In this document: positions 1 to 6,815 of the stretch, one piece after another
Numbering within the stretch: position 1 is the first letter of the stretch
Layout of the letters: every line of letters starts with the position of its first letter
From: an uncultured Sphingobium sp.
GTDB lineage: Bacteria > Pseudomonadota > Alphaproteobacteria > Sphingomonadales > Sphingomonadaceae
Assembly: GCA_946885845.1 (NCBI GenBank)
Contig: CAMPHJ010000082.1
Location: 1 to 6,845 of the forward strand
DNA: 6,845 bases
Reading direction: 5' to 3'
Position numbers and translations under genes: made by a program
Notes under the pieces: model-generated
What the model saw: only the letters and a program-made list of their open reading frames with translations
Told to the model about the DNA's origin: nothing
The model's database searches: none

Positions 1-2336
1 GCGGATCGGGCCTTTCGGAAATCATCGTTACAGCACGCAGGCGCGAAGAACGGCTACAGAATGTCCCGATCTCCGCCACCGCGTTCGACGCCAACTCACT
101 GACGCAACGTAACATCTCGAATACGCAGGACCTGCTGGGGCAAGTGCCCTCGCTCGTGGTCGGCGGATCGGGGCAGCAGCGCAACACCGAGAATATCACG
201 ATCCGTGGCCAAGGCGCGACCTTCAACGCGGCGCCGGGCGTGGTACTCTATTCGGCTGAAGTCCCGCTGATCGCGGATCAGCGCAACAACGCCCAGAATG
301 GCGGCGGCCTCAACTATTACGACCTCGCCAGCCTGCAGGTCCTGCGCGGACCGCAAGGCACGCTGTTTGGCCGTAACACAACTGGCGGCGCGGTCCTGTT
401 CGAACCGCAGCGTCCAACCGAACGACTCGAAGGCTATGGCCAGATCCAATATGGCAATTATGATTCGATCGAGTTGCGCGGCGCGCTGAACTTGCCGATT
501 GTCGAAGACACGCTGCTGCTGCGCGTCGCCGGCATCTACCAGAAGCGCGACGGTTTCACGCACGAAATCACCACGGACACGGACCTGGATAATCGCAATC
601 GCTATTCCTTCCGTGCAGGTTTGACCTGGCGCATGGCGCCCGGCATCGAAAATTATCTCCTCGCGACCGTGGGCCGCGTCCAGGAACATGGCACGGGAAC
701 GGTGCTTAATGCCGTCCCAGGCGGCGTTGATCCTCAAACGGGGCTGCCATTCAGCACCTATCTCCAGCAACAGAACGGTCGCGGTATCCGGTCGGTCGCA
801 CTCAGCCCGTTGCTTTGGAGCGAACGGACACGCTACTTTTCCATCACCGACATCTTCTCGGCAGAACTTACCGATACTTTGACTTTCCGTAACATCGCCA
901 ATTATCAGCACCTGAAGAACAGCGCGCCTTTCGATGGCGATGGCTATCCTGACGATCACAGGCCTCCATCCACACAGGGCGGTACTTTGATCGGCGCCGA
1001 TGAGATCAGTCCCGGTGGACTTTCAAAGTACAACTACTACACCGATGCACGGCAATATTCTTTTGAGCCCCAGTTTCAGGGCAAGCTCGCGGGGGAAGCG
1101 CTCAACTTCACCGTGGGCGCCTATTATGAGAGCGTGAAGCCGCTGGGCGCGCAGTTGGTTTCAGCTTTCAATCCGACCCGTCGCGGCCAGAGGACGATCA
1201 GCCAAGCCCTGTATGCACAAGGAACGCTATCCTTCGGCAGCTTGTCAGAAAGCCTTGATGGGCTGCGGCTGACCGCGGGCTATCGCTATACATGGGACAA
1301 GCTGACGGCCTTCTCGAACTTCGGGTTGCCCGATGCGCCCGTCACGAGGTCCAGTGCCAAGTTCAAGGCGCCGAACTGGACAGTCGGCCTCGATTATAAT
1401 GTGAACCAGAATGTGTTGCTCTACGCAAAGGTCAGCCGGGGATACAAGACGGGCGGTGTCGGCACTTCGACCCCTGCACCTGATCTTCGTTCCTTCCAGC
1501 CGGAATTCGTAACCGCTTACGAAGGCGGCATAAAAGCCGACTGGCATGTCGGCAGCATTCCGATCCGCACGAACATCAACTATTATTACACAAGCTATAA
1601 GGATTTGCAGAGGACCGGGGGAACCGCCTATTTCTACAATGGGCAGCAGGTCTTTGGCGCGCAAACCAGCAACGCGGGCAAGGCGCACATCCAGGGGGTG
1701 GAGTTCGAGGGCGAGGTGCGGCCCGCACGCTGGCTCACGCTGTCGGGCACCTATTCCCACACCGCCGCAAAATATGATGAATATACCGCGCCATCCCTGT
1801 TTCCCGCTGGCATTCCTGCCTTTGGCCTGCCGCCCGGCTTCGATTGCGGCGTGGGTGTTCCGTTCAATGGCGCAACGGGTCAGTGCGTCCTGACCGACAT
1901 CCCTTTTCAGTTCACGCCGAAAAACCAGTTCAGCATCACCGGCAGGGTCGATTTGCCGCTTGATGAATCGATTGGAAAGGTCAGCATTTCGGCAACCTAT
2001 TCCTACATCGATGCTCAATATACGTCACCGTCCAAGGCGCCCATTGACGAGCCGTTCGCCTATATCGGCGGCAACTGTCCCCGCGTGAATAGCGGAACCT
2101 ATGCCGGGTCGGTCCGGTGCGGACCGGGAGATGGCTATGGCTTGCTGGGACTGAATATACAGTGGCAAAATGTCGCTGGATCGAACTTCGATCTTGGCGC
2201 TTTCGCCACGAACCTGACCAATGAGAAATATATCATCAGCAGCCAGGGTGTATCCTATCAGAGCGGCTTCAATTCCTACATTTATGGCGAGCCCAGAATG
2301 TACGGCATGTCGCTTCGGTATCACTTCGGCACCTGA
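1..2336 (+). CDS. TonB-dependent outer-membrane receptor, 5'-truncated by window edge
   Basis: The protein is an outer-membrane active transporter that takes up a ligand using energy from TonB-ExbBD. The reading frame is open from position 3, so the true start and signal peptide lie before the window; 777 residues are visible. The GTG at 144 falls inside the plug domain and is not the start. Numbering from position 3, residues 6-20 (EIIVTARRREERLQN) are the TonB-box region and start of the plug. The plug runs to about residue 135 and contains LRGPQGTLFGRNTTGG near 114-129. The rest is the 22-stranded beta-barrel, ending in an aromatic-rich strand (MSLRYHFGT) as the assembly machinery requires. 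Four cysteines (615, 628, 692, 706) lie as two close pairs in probable outer loops. It is of the general COG1629 type, not the SusC type with a carboxypeptidase-like N-terminal domain, as far as the visible part shows. The ligand cannot be told from sequence; the monooxygenase downstream hints at a small organic nutrient. Family call is firm, substrate unknown. Confidence 0.96.
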   Translation, partial: GSGLSEIIVTARRREERLQNVPISATAFDANSLTQRNISNTQDLLGQVPSLVVGGSGQQRNTENITIRGQGATFNAAPGVVLYSAEVPLIADQRNNAQNGGGLNYYDLASLQVLRGPQGTLFGRNTTGGAVLFEPQRPTERLEGYGQIQYGNYDSIELRGALNLPIVEDTLLLRVAGIYQKRDGFTHEITTDTDLDNRNRYSFRAGLTWRMAPGIENYLLATVGRVQEHGTGTVLNAVPGGVDPQTGLPFSTYLQQQNGRGIRSVALSPLLWSERTRYFSITDIFSAELTDTLTFRNIANYQHLKNSAPFDGDGYPDDHRPPSTQGGTLIGADEISPGGLSKYNYYTDARQYSFEPQFQGKLAGEALNFTVGAYYESVKPLGAQLVSAFNPTRRGQRTISQALYAQGTLSFGSLSESLDGLRLTAGYRYTWDKLTAFSNFGLPDAPVTRSSAKFKAPNWTVGLDYNVNQNVLLYAKVSRGYKTGGVGTSTPAPDLRSFQPEFVTAYEGGIKADWHVGSIPIRTNINYYYTSYKDLQRTGGTAYFYNGQQVFGAQTSNAGKAHIQGVEFEGEVRPARWLTLSGTYSHTAAKYDEYTAPSLFPAGIPAFGLPPGFDCGVGVPFNGATGQCVLTDIPFQFTPKNQFSITGRVDLPLDESIGKVSISATYSYIDAQYTSPSKAPIDEPFAYIGGNCPRVNSGTYAGSVRCGPGDGYGLLGLNIQWQNVAGSNFDLGAFATNLTNEKYIISSQGVSYQSGFNSYIYGEPRMYGMSLRYHFGT

Positions 2337-2344
2337 GCAAGCGC

Positions 2345-2377
2345 AGCGCAATCGCCTTCCAAACAGGCGATTGCGCT
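2345..2377 (+). terminator. Terminator hairpin after the TonB-dependent receptor
   Basis: A perfect 13-bp stem (2345-2357 pairing with 2365-2377; the arm reads AGCGCAATCGCCT) closes a 7-nt loop, beginning 9 nt after the receptor stop codon. The run after it (TACCTTCCCC) is pyrimidine-rich but has no long T tract, so intrinsic termination may be incomplete. The stem is near-symmetric and could also stabilise the 3' end of the receptor mRNA. It argues that the receptor and the next gene are separate transcription units, or that read-through is limited. Confidence 0.75.
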
Positions 2378-2411
2378 TACCTTCCCCGTCGGTCCGCGGG
2401 CATCTGGGTAG

Positions 2412-2441
2412 GATATGTATCAGTCGCTACTGCTACATGTC
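2412..2441. promoter_or_regulatory. Imperfect dyad, candidate operator or leader hairpin before the monooxygenase
   Basis: Arms ATGTATCAGT (2415-2424) and ACTGCTACAT (2429-2438) are inverted repeats matching at 9 of 10 positions around a 4-bp centre (CGCT). Extending outward to 2412 and 2441 gives 11 of 13 matches, or 12 of 13 in RNA with one G-U pair. It lies between the upstream terminator and the monooxygenase start, about 80 bp before the ATG. There is no T tract after it, so it is unlikely to be a second terminator. A repressor or activator operator is the simplest reading; a structured 5' leader is the alternative. No convincing -35/-10 pair could be placed beside it. Confidence 0.5.
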
Positions 2442-2504
2442 GCATTGAGCACGGATTTGTGAAGAGAGTTCCGGTCTTACCGCTTGGATAAGTGGATGGA
2501 CGTT

Positions 2505-2511
2505 AAAGAGG
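2505..2511 (+). promoter_or_regulatory. Ribosome binding site fixing the monooxygenase start
   Basis: AAAGAGG lies 8 nt before the ATG at 2520, a normal Shine-Dalgarno spacing. The in-frame upstream alternatives, TTG at 2484 and ATG at 2496, have only weak purine runs in front of them, so this site favours 2520. Confidence 0.65.
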
Positions 2512-2519
2512 TCCAAGCA

Positions 2520-3824
2520 ATGGCACGCACGAAATTTCACCTAGGCTACTTCACCAAGTTTGGGGCTACTTCATGGCCAGGCGACGGGAAGGAGTTCGGC
2601 TCGCGATGGACGGACGGGTCTTATCATAAAGATTTGGCCAAGATGCTGGAAGCCGCGAAGTTCGACTTTGTATTCTTCGAAGACAGCCTGATCGTTGGTG
2701 ATCGATACGCCAACTCAATGGAACTCGATCTCAAGAATGCGACGCTCTCGCCCAAGCTCGACCCTATGCCGCTCCTGCCATTGATGGCGCAGGAAACGTC
2801 GCACATCGGCCTCGTTGCGACTGCTTCGACCACCTTTTATCCGCCCTATCTGCTGGCCAGGCTGCTTTCCACCATCGACTCCCTCACTAACGGCCGCGCA
2901 GGCTGGAACATGGTGACGTCAAGCGAGCGGAACGCGGCCATGAACTTTGGCATGGACAAGTTGCTTCCCCCGAATGAGCGGTACGATATCGCCGACGAGT
3001 TCGTTGAACTTGTCAAAAAGCTGTGGGATTCCTGGGAGGAAGGCGCTCTGGTCGCGGACACTGAAACTGGTGTCTATGTCGATCATACCAAGGTGCACAC
3101 CGTAAATTTTGAGGGCAAGCATTTCCGCTCACGTGGTCCATTGAACACGCTGCGGTCGCCCCAGGGCTATCCGGTTCTGGCGCAGGCGGGCGCATCCGAG
3201 CGCGGCCGCCAATTCTCGTCCAAGAATGCCGAGGTTGTGCTGGGCATGATGACCGGCGGTGTTCCGGGCATGAAAGCCTATCGCCAGGACATTCGGGATC
3301 GCGCCGAAGCGCAGGGCCGCAATCCCGACGACATCAAGGTCTTCTTCCTGACGCCGGTGGAAATCTTCCCCGAAGACGGCGAGCGGCCCGAAATGACCGA
3401 GGCCGAAAAGCAGGCTTCATTCGAGCATAATATCGTCATGGCTTCGTCGTCGCTCGACGTCGACTTCTCGCTCTACGACGTGGACGCACCCGTGCCGCAG
3501 GACATTGTGGCAGGCGGCCACACCAGCGCCCTTGAGTTCATGAAGAAGGCCGGTCGTGAAGAGGGCAAATCCCTTCGCGACCTGTTCTCCGCCGGCAAGG
3601 GCGCGAGCGGCATGGACTTTAGCGGCACCGTTGAGCAAGTCGCCGAAAAGATGATGGCGGTTATGGACGAAGTGGGCGGAGACGGTTTCCTGATCGAAGG
3701 ATCAGGCTATAATCGCCAGCTTCCTGATTTGGTCAATGGGGTCATTCCGGCACTGCAAAGGGCGGGTGCGGTCCGCACCGAATATCGCGGCACCACCCTG
3801 CGTGATATCTTGCGCGAGTTCTGA
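2520..3824 (+). CDS. NtaA/SnaA/DszA-family FMN-dependent monooxygenase (luciferase-like)
   Basis: This is a cytoplasmic class C flavin monooxygenase that would use FMNH2 and O2 to oxidise an organic substrate. Starting at ATG 2520 it has 434 residues, the usual length of the NtaA/SnaA/DszA/SoxA group, and begins in the family's first beta strand (KFHLGYF). The fold is a TIM barrel. Recognisable blocks are FDFVFFEDS (48-56), TSHIGLVATASTTFYPPYLLAR (93-114, early barrel core), GRAGWNMVTSSERNAAMNFG (125-144, the flavin-site signature), ERYDIADEF (153-161), LWDSWEEGAL (168-177), YPVLAQAGASERGRQF (217-232) and a family-typical C-terminus (VIPALQRAGAVRTEYRGTTL, 408-427). No signal peptide is visible. 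Known members act on nitrilotriacetate or EDTA, dibenzothiophene sulfone and pristinamycin precursors; none of these substrates can be assigned here. These enzymes need a partner flavin reductase, and none is encoded in the window. A longer form from TTG 2484 would add 12 residues lacking a family match. Family call is strong, substrate open. Confidence 0.95.
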   Translation: MARTKFHLGYFTKFGATSWPGDGKEFGSRWTDGSYHKDLAKMLEAAKFDFVFFEDSLIVGDRYANSMELDLKNATLSPKLDPMPLLPLMAQETSHIGLVATASTTFYPPYLLARLLSTIDSLTNGRAGWNMVTSSERNAAMNFGMDKLLPPNERYDIADEFVELVKKLWDSWEEGALVADTETGVYVDHTKVHTVNFEGKHFRSRGPLNTLRSPQGYPVLAQAGASERGRQFSSKNAEVVLGMMTGGVPGMKAYRQDIRDRAEAQGRNPDDIKVFFLTPVEIFPEDGERPEMTEAEKQASFEHNIVMASSSLDVDFSLYDVDAPVPQDIVAGGHTSALEFMKKAGREEGKSLRDLFSAGKGASGMDFSGTVEQVAEKMMAVMDEVGGDGFLIEGSGYNRQLPDLVNGVIPALQRAGAVRTEYRGTTLRDILREF

Positions 3825-3869
3825 CCAAGGTCGTGCGGTCGCACCATGGTCGGGCCGGTTCTTTTATTT
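3823..3869 (+). terminator. Possible weak terminator after the monooxygenase
   Basis: Directly at the stop codon, GACCA (3823-3827) pairs with TGGTC (3847-3851) and, inside it, GTGC (3833-3836) pairs with GCAC (3841-3844), with an uneven internal loop. A T-rich run (TTCTTTTATTT, 3859-3869) follows after a 7-nt gap. The T tract is good but the stem is broken and the gap is longer than usual, so this is only a candidate. Confidence 0.35.
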
Positions 3870-4082
3870 GCTATCAACGATGGTGGCGCCCCATTCACTA
3901 CGTTTCAAAGCTTTCTGCGGCATAAACACATTTTCGGAGCTGGAGACCCGCAAGAACCGGGTGTTCGTGGCTTGGCGAAGGTGTAGCCGCTCTTACTCGC
4001 TTCCGCGCGGAATCCGGGATTACAGGCGTTTGCCGTTCCGCTCCGCTTTGCTCGCTCATCTGTCCGAAGGAGTGGTGGAGCG
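3870..4082. other. Convergent intergenic stretch, no recognisable gene
   Basis: This is the middle of the gap between the ends of the monooxygenase and the glycoside hydrolase. It holds a 12-bp perfect palindrome TTCCGCGCGGAA (4001-4012) and a small 5-bp stem (ACCCG pairing with CGGGT near 3948-3964). A minus-strand open frame of 63 codons (4089 to 3898) starts just after the hydrolase stop, but it has no ribosome binding site and no family I recognise. No promoter or RNA gene was seen. Confidence 0.5.
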
Positions 4083-4103
4083 AAGGCATGACCGTTATGC
4101 CTT
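4083..4103 (-). other. Stem-loop over the glycoside hydrolase stop codon
   Basis: AAGGCAT (4083-4089) and ATGCCTT (4097-4103) form a perfect 7-bp stem with a 7-nt loop that contains part of the TAA stop (4095-4097). On the minus strand no T tract follows, so it is not a standard intrinsic terminator. It could act as a weak terminator for either strand or protect the mRNA 3' end, or it could be chance. Confidence 0.35.
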
Positions 4104-6662
4104 ACTAAAGTCTTGGAACAGTGTCAGTCGCGCGACCGCGGATACCAGGCCTTCTGACCTGACTTCGATCGTAGCGCTGGGTCCAGATCCGGTCGGCCGC
4201 AGGATCGCCAGCGCATGTCCATGCCAAGTCTTCGCCACAGGTTGCCGCAGGCTGGCGACACCGCGGGGGTTGGCGTTGCCGAACCCGGCCAATTCGACAG
4301 GTCCACTCAGCGCAGCCTGAAGCACGCGCACTTCGTCGGGCAGGACCAACCCCTGCGCATCGACCACGCTGACCGTCACATAAGCCAGATCGTTCCGGCT
4401 CGCACGGATGCGTGGCCGATCGACGTCCAGCCGAAGCGCGGCGGCAGGCCCGGCGGTCTGTAGAACGCGCCGCCCAATGAGTTTCCTGCCTCGATAGGCG
4501 GACGCTATGAGCTTTCCGGGGGCATAGGGTAGCGTGAAACGAGCCTCCAGATTATCGGCATCGGTCAGCGACTGCTGCGCCACGGTTCTCCCGTTCAGTG
4601 TCAGTTCGACCCGGTCGCCGCTGCTGAACACTCTGACATCGATCGGCTTTCCGTCCTGCGCGGGCCATGTCCAGCTTTGGAGTTCATCGCCCCAACCCCA
4701 TTTCGAATGAAACGGCGTCTTGCCTTCCGGCAAGGGACGAACCACGCTTATTTCGACCGGGCTAAGACCCCATAGAACGTCCCTCAGCAGGGATTGCGGC
4801 TTTTGCTGGCCGATAAGGTCGATGTCGCCGCAAAAGGCGTTAACCCAGGGATAGGCTGACTGGAAAGGATCGGTTTCCTCCAGGGCGGACAAGCCAATGC
4901 CGGACTCGCCATAATAGTCCATCGCAGTCCAGACGAAGTCGCCCAAGGCGTAAGGGGCGCGATTGACCGTGCGCCATATCGACGCCGCATCCTTCGGGAA
5001 GCTTTCGGTGCCCATGAAGATCCGCCGGGGATATTTGGGATGCTCCTTTTCATACGCGGCATGATTGTAATTATACCCGGCGATGTCGAGGAACTGGGTG
5101 GCCGCCTGATCGGGCGTTCCGTCGTTCCGCGTTGCAGCAGGGCCATTCCACCCGTTGATGCCAGCGGTTATCGGGCGGGTGGGGTCAATCTGGCGGATCT
5201 GATCAACTAGCTGGCGCGCGGTATCGACGCCCAGCGGTCGATATTTCTCCGGTATCTCGTTCCCTATGCTCCAAATGATGACGCTGGGGTGATTGGCGTC
5301 GCGCTCGATGGCCGCGCTCAGGTCGCGCCGCCAATGGTCCTGAAAATAGATATGATAATCATCCGGGATCTTGGGAATATTCCAACTGTCGAAAGCTTCC
5401 TCGATCACGAACATGCCGAGGCGGTCGCATGCATCGAGGAAGCTCGTCGACGGAAAGTTGTGCGACGTCCTTACGGCATTGAACCCGCGCGCCTTGAGCA
5501 GTTCGATCTTGCGTTCTTCTGCCCTGTCGATGGCCACCGCACCGATCAGGCCATTGTCATGATGGATGCAGCCGCCGCGCAATTTGGTGGGCTTGCCATT
5601 GACCAGAAGCCCGCGTTCGACGCTGATTTCGATATGGCGCACCCCAAAGGGAGTGACCATCCGGTCCACCACGCCGTCTGCATCGTGAAGGGTGCATTCC
5701 ACTTCATATAGCGCCGGGCTGTCGGGAGACCATGTTGCGGGTTTGGCGATCTCCAGCTTCAGCATGGTTTCGGCCGATGCCGGTGCGTCGGCTCGCGCCA
5801 CCACATGGCCATCCCCGTCTCGCAACGCCACCGCGACCGTCATTCCGGGCTTTATGCCTTCGACACGCGCCCGGACATGCACCAATGCGCGGGCGGGGTT
5901 CACTTCAGGCGTTGTCACCCGCACGCCCCAGCGGCTGAAACGCGTGGCGCGCGTGACGTTCAGCCGGACGGCGCGATAGATGCCCGATCCGGAGTACCAG
6001 CGACTGTTGCTGCCCAAATTGGCCACCCGCACTGCCAGCACATTTTCCCCTGCCGAACGGATATAGGGCGTCAAATCCAGTACGATGGGTGAATAGCCGT
6101 GAACGCCCGAGCCGATTTGCTCACCATTCAGCCAGAACTCCGATGTTCCATAAACACCGTCGAACACCAGTTCGACATGCGCATCTGCGGGCAGCCCGGC
6201 GAGAGAGAAACGCTTCCTGTACCAACCCACGCCACCGACCATATGGCCCGTATGCCGCCCACCCGCGCTGCGCGTGGACGCAATCAGCAGCGGTGGCGGC
6301 GCGCCTTCAAAGGGGCCAATCATGCCCGGCACGCTCTTGACCGGTGCCCATATGGGCGCCGTATCCACATCACGGATCACGGCATTTACGGAAGGCTCCT
6401 GCCTTTCCAGATCTTCGATGCTCCAGTCATGCGGCAGGTCAAGCCGACGCCAGCGGGTATCGTTGAAGAGAGGCGCCGAGGCATCGACCGCATCGCCCCG
6501 AAAGAAGGTCCATCCCGCGTCGAAGGATTGCCCCCGACGTCCCGCAGCCAACCGCTCCACTGCTGGGGAAGCCAAACCGACGCCCGCGACGCACAAGGCT
6601 GTTGACGCAACCGCAAGTTGTAGCGTCGAGCGCCGGGAAATATGAAACTGGCTATACCGCAC
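4095..6662 (-). CDS. Exported glycoside hydrolase family 2 enzyme (beta-galactosidase-like)
   Basis: This 855-residue protein is predicted to cleave terminal beta-linked sugars from oligosaccharides by the retaining mechanism, after export by the Tat system. Residues 9-15 (SRRSTLQ) form a twin-arginine motif, followed by a hydrophobic stretch (16-31) and a plausible cleavage after SPA (32-34). The order is: sugar-binding jelly roll (about 48-235, with LDLPHDWSIED and GGVGWYRKRF), immunoglobulin-like sandwich (about 240-345), TIM barrel (about 350-635), then two C-terminal beta domains (about 645-735 and 740-850) like those of DUF4982-containing galactosidases. The acid/base is E469 in SIGNEIPE and the likely nucleophile is E553 in FMGTESFP. 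Other family blocks are VRTSHNFPS (397-405), FVWTAMDYYGESG (576-588) and CGDIDLIGQQKPQS (611-624). The start is GTG: an in-frame stop lies 15 codons upstream (6705-6707), no other start codon lies between, and later starts would lose the Tat signal. Beta-galactosidase is the best guess; beta-glucuronidase or another GH2 activity is possible. No other sugar gene is in the window. Confidence 0.94.
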   Translation of the reverse strand: MRYSQFHISRRSTLQLAVASTALCVAGVGLASPAVERLAAGRRGQSFDAGWTFFRGDAVDASAPLFNDTRWRRLDLPHDWSIEDLERQEPSVNAVIRDVDTAPIWAPVKSVPGMIGPFEGAPPPLLIASTRSAGGRHTGHMVGGVGWYRKRFSLAGLPADAHVELVFDGVYGTSEFWLNGEQIGSGVHGYSPIVLDLTPYIRSAGENVLAVRVANLGSNSRWYSGSGIYRAVRLNVTRATRFSRWGVRVTTPEVNPARALVHVRARVEGIKPGMTVAVALRDGDGHVVARADAPASAETMLKLEIAKPATWSPDSPALYEVECTLHDADGVVDRMVTPFGVRHIEISVERGLLVNGKPTKLRGGCIHHDNGLIGAVAIDRAEERKIELLKARGFNAVRTSHNFPSTSFLDACDRLGMFVIEEAFDSWNIPKIPDDYHIYFQDHWRRDLSAAIERDANHPSVIIWSIGNEIPEKYRPLGVDTARQLVDQIRQIDPTRPITAGINGWNGPAATRNDGTPDQAATQFLDIAGYNYNHAAYEKEHPKYPRRIFMGTESFPKDAASIWRTVNRAPYALGDFVWTAMDYYGESGIGLSALEETDPFQSAYPWVNAFCGDIDLIGQQKPQSLLRDVLWGLSPVEISVVRPLPEGKTPFHSKWGWGDELQSWTWPAQDGKPIDVRVFSSGDRVELTLNGRTVAQQSLTDADNLEARFTLPYAPGKLIASAYRGRKLIGRRVLQTAGPAAALRLDVDRPRIRASRNDLAYVTVSVVDAQGLVLPDEVRVLQAALSGPVELAGFGNANPRGVASLRQPVAKTWHGHALAILRPTGSGPSATIEVRSEGLVSAVARLTLFQDFSKA

Positions 6663-6670
6663 CTGATTGC

Positions 6671-6677
6671 TTCCCCC
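6671..6677 (-). promoter_or_regulatory. Ribosome binding site of the glycoside hydrolase (GTG start)
   Basis: On the minus strand GGGGGAA lies 8 nt before the GTG at 6662-6660. It can pair with the CCUCC core of the 16S rRNA tail with one central G-U pair. Together with the upstream in-frame stop, it supports the unusual GTG start. Confidence 0.65.
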
Positions 6678-6775
6678 GTCTTTGGACCGCCTGAATTTAT
6701 GCCATTATTTTCCAGGGGCATGCTCATGCGAATGGCGAACATATCGATTGCTGCCATGGACAACCTTAAGAAGCG

Positions 6776-6815
6776 TATCTGTTGCCTATCTGACTCGATT
6801 ACACCAAAATTACAC
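6776..6815 (-). promoter_or_regulatory. Four tandem 11-bp modules, candidate OmpR/PhoB-type binding site
   Basis: On the minus strand GTGTAAT occurs at 6815-6809 and again at 6804-6798, separated by TTTG. CAGATA follows at 6792-6787 and again at 6781-6776, separated by GGCAA. The four elements end exactly 11 bp apart (6809, 6798, 6787, 6776). Paired 7-bp direct repeats with a 4-bp spacer, one helical turn apart, are the known layout of sites for OmpR/PhoB-family response regulators, such as the Pho box. The half-site sequence is not the PhoB consensus, so the regulator is unknown. The array ends about 113 bp before the hydrolase GTG, and could instead serve a divergent gene to the right. Confidence 0.4.

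Noticed and set aside
96..959. Long minus-strand open frame (287 codons) opposite the receptor
   Set aside because: It lies wholly antisense to a clear receptor plug and barrel, has no recognisable domain and reads like a GC-driven shadow frame.
1245..2018. Minus-strand open frame of 257 codons
   Set aside because: Fully antisense to the receptor barrel with no family resemblance.
144..2336. Receptor gene starting at GTG 144
   Set aside because: The same frame is open to the window edge and encodes the TonB-box region and plug start before this point, so 144 is internal.
2380..2500. Sigma-70 style promoter for the monooxygenase
   Set aside because: TAGGAT at 2409-2414 and TTGAGC at 2445-2450 each resemble half of a promoter, but neither has a partner at a suitable distance.
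2484..3824. TTG start 12 codons earlier for the monooxygenase
   Set aside because: TTG is rare, the spacing to a Shine-Dalgarno is poor, and the family homology begins right after ATG 2520, which has a good site.
3898..4089. Small minus-strand gene right after the hydrolase
   Set aside because: No ribosome binding site, its start sits in the stem-loop over the hydrolase stop codon, and the product is not recognisable; kept only as part of the gap description.
3736..4320. Plus-strand open frame of 194 codons bridging the convergent gap
   Set aside because: It overlaps the ends of two well-supported genes in other frames, has low-complexity arginine and serine content and matches no family I know.
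6591..6593. Cysteine 24 of the hydrolase as a lipoprotein attachment site
   Set aside because: The residue before it is leucine (TALC), which does not fit the lipobox, so a cleaved soluble product is more likely.
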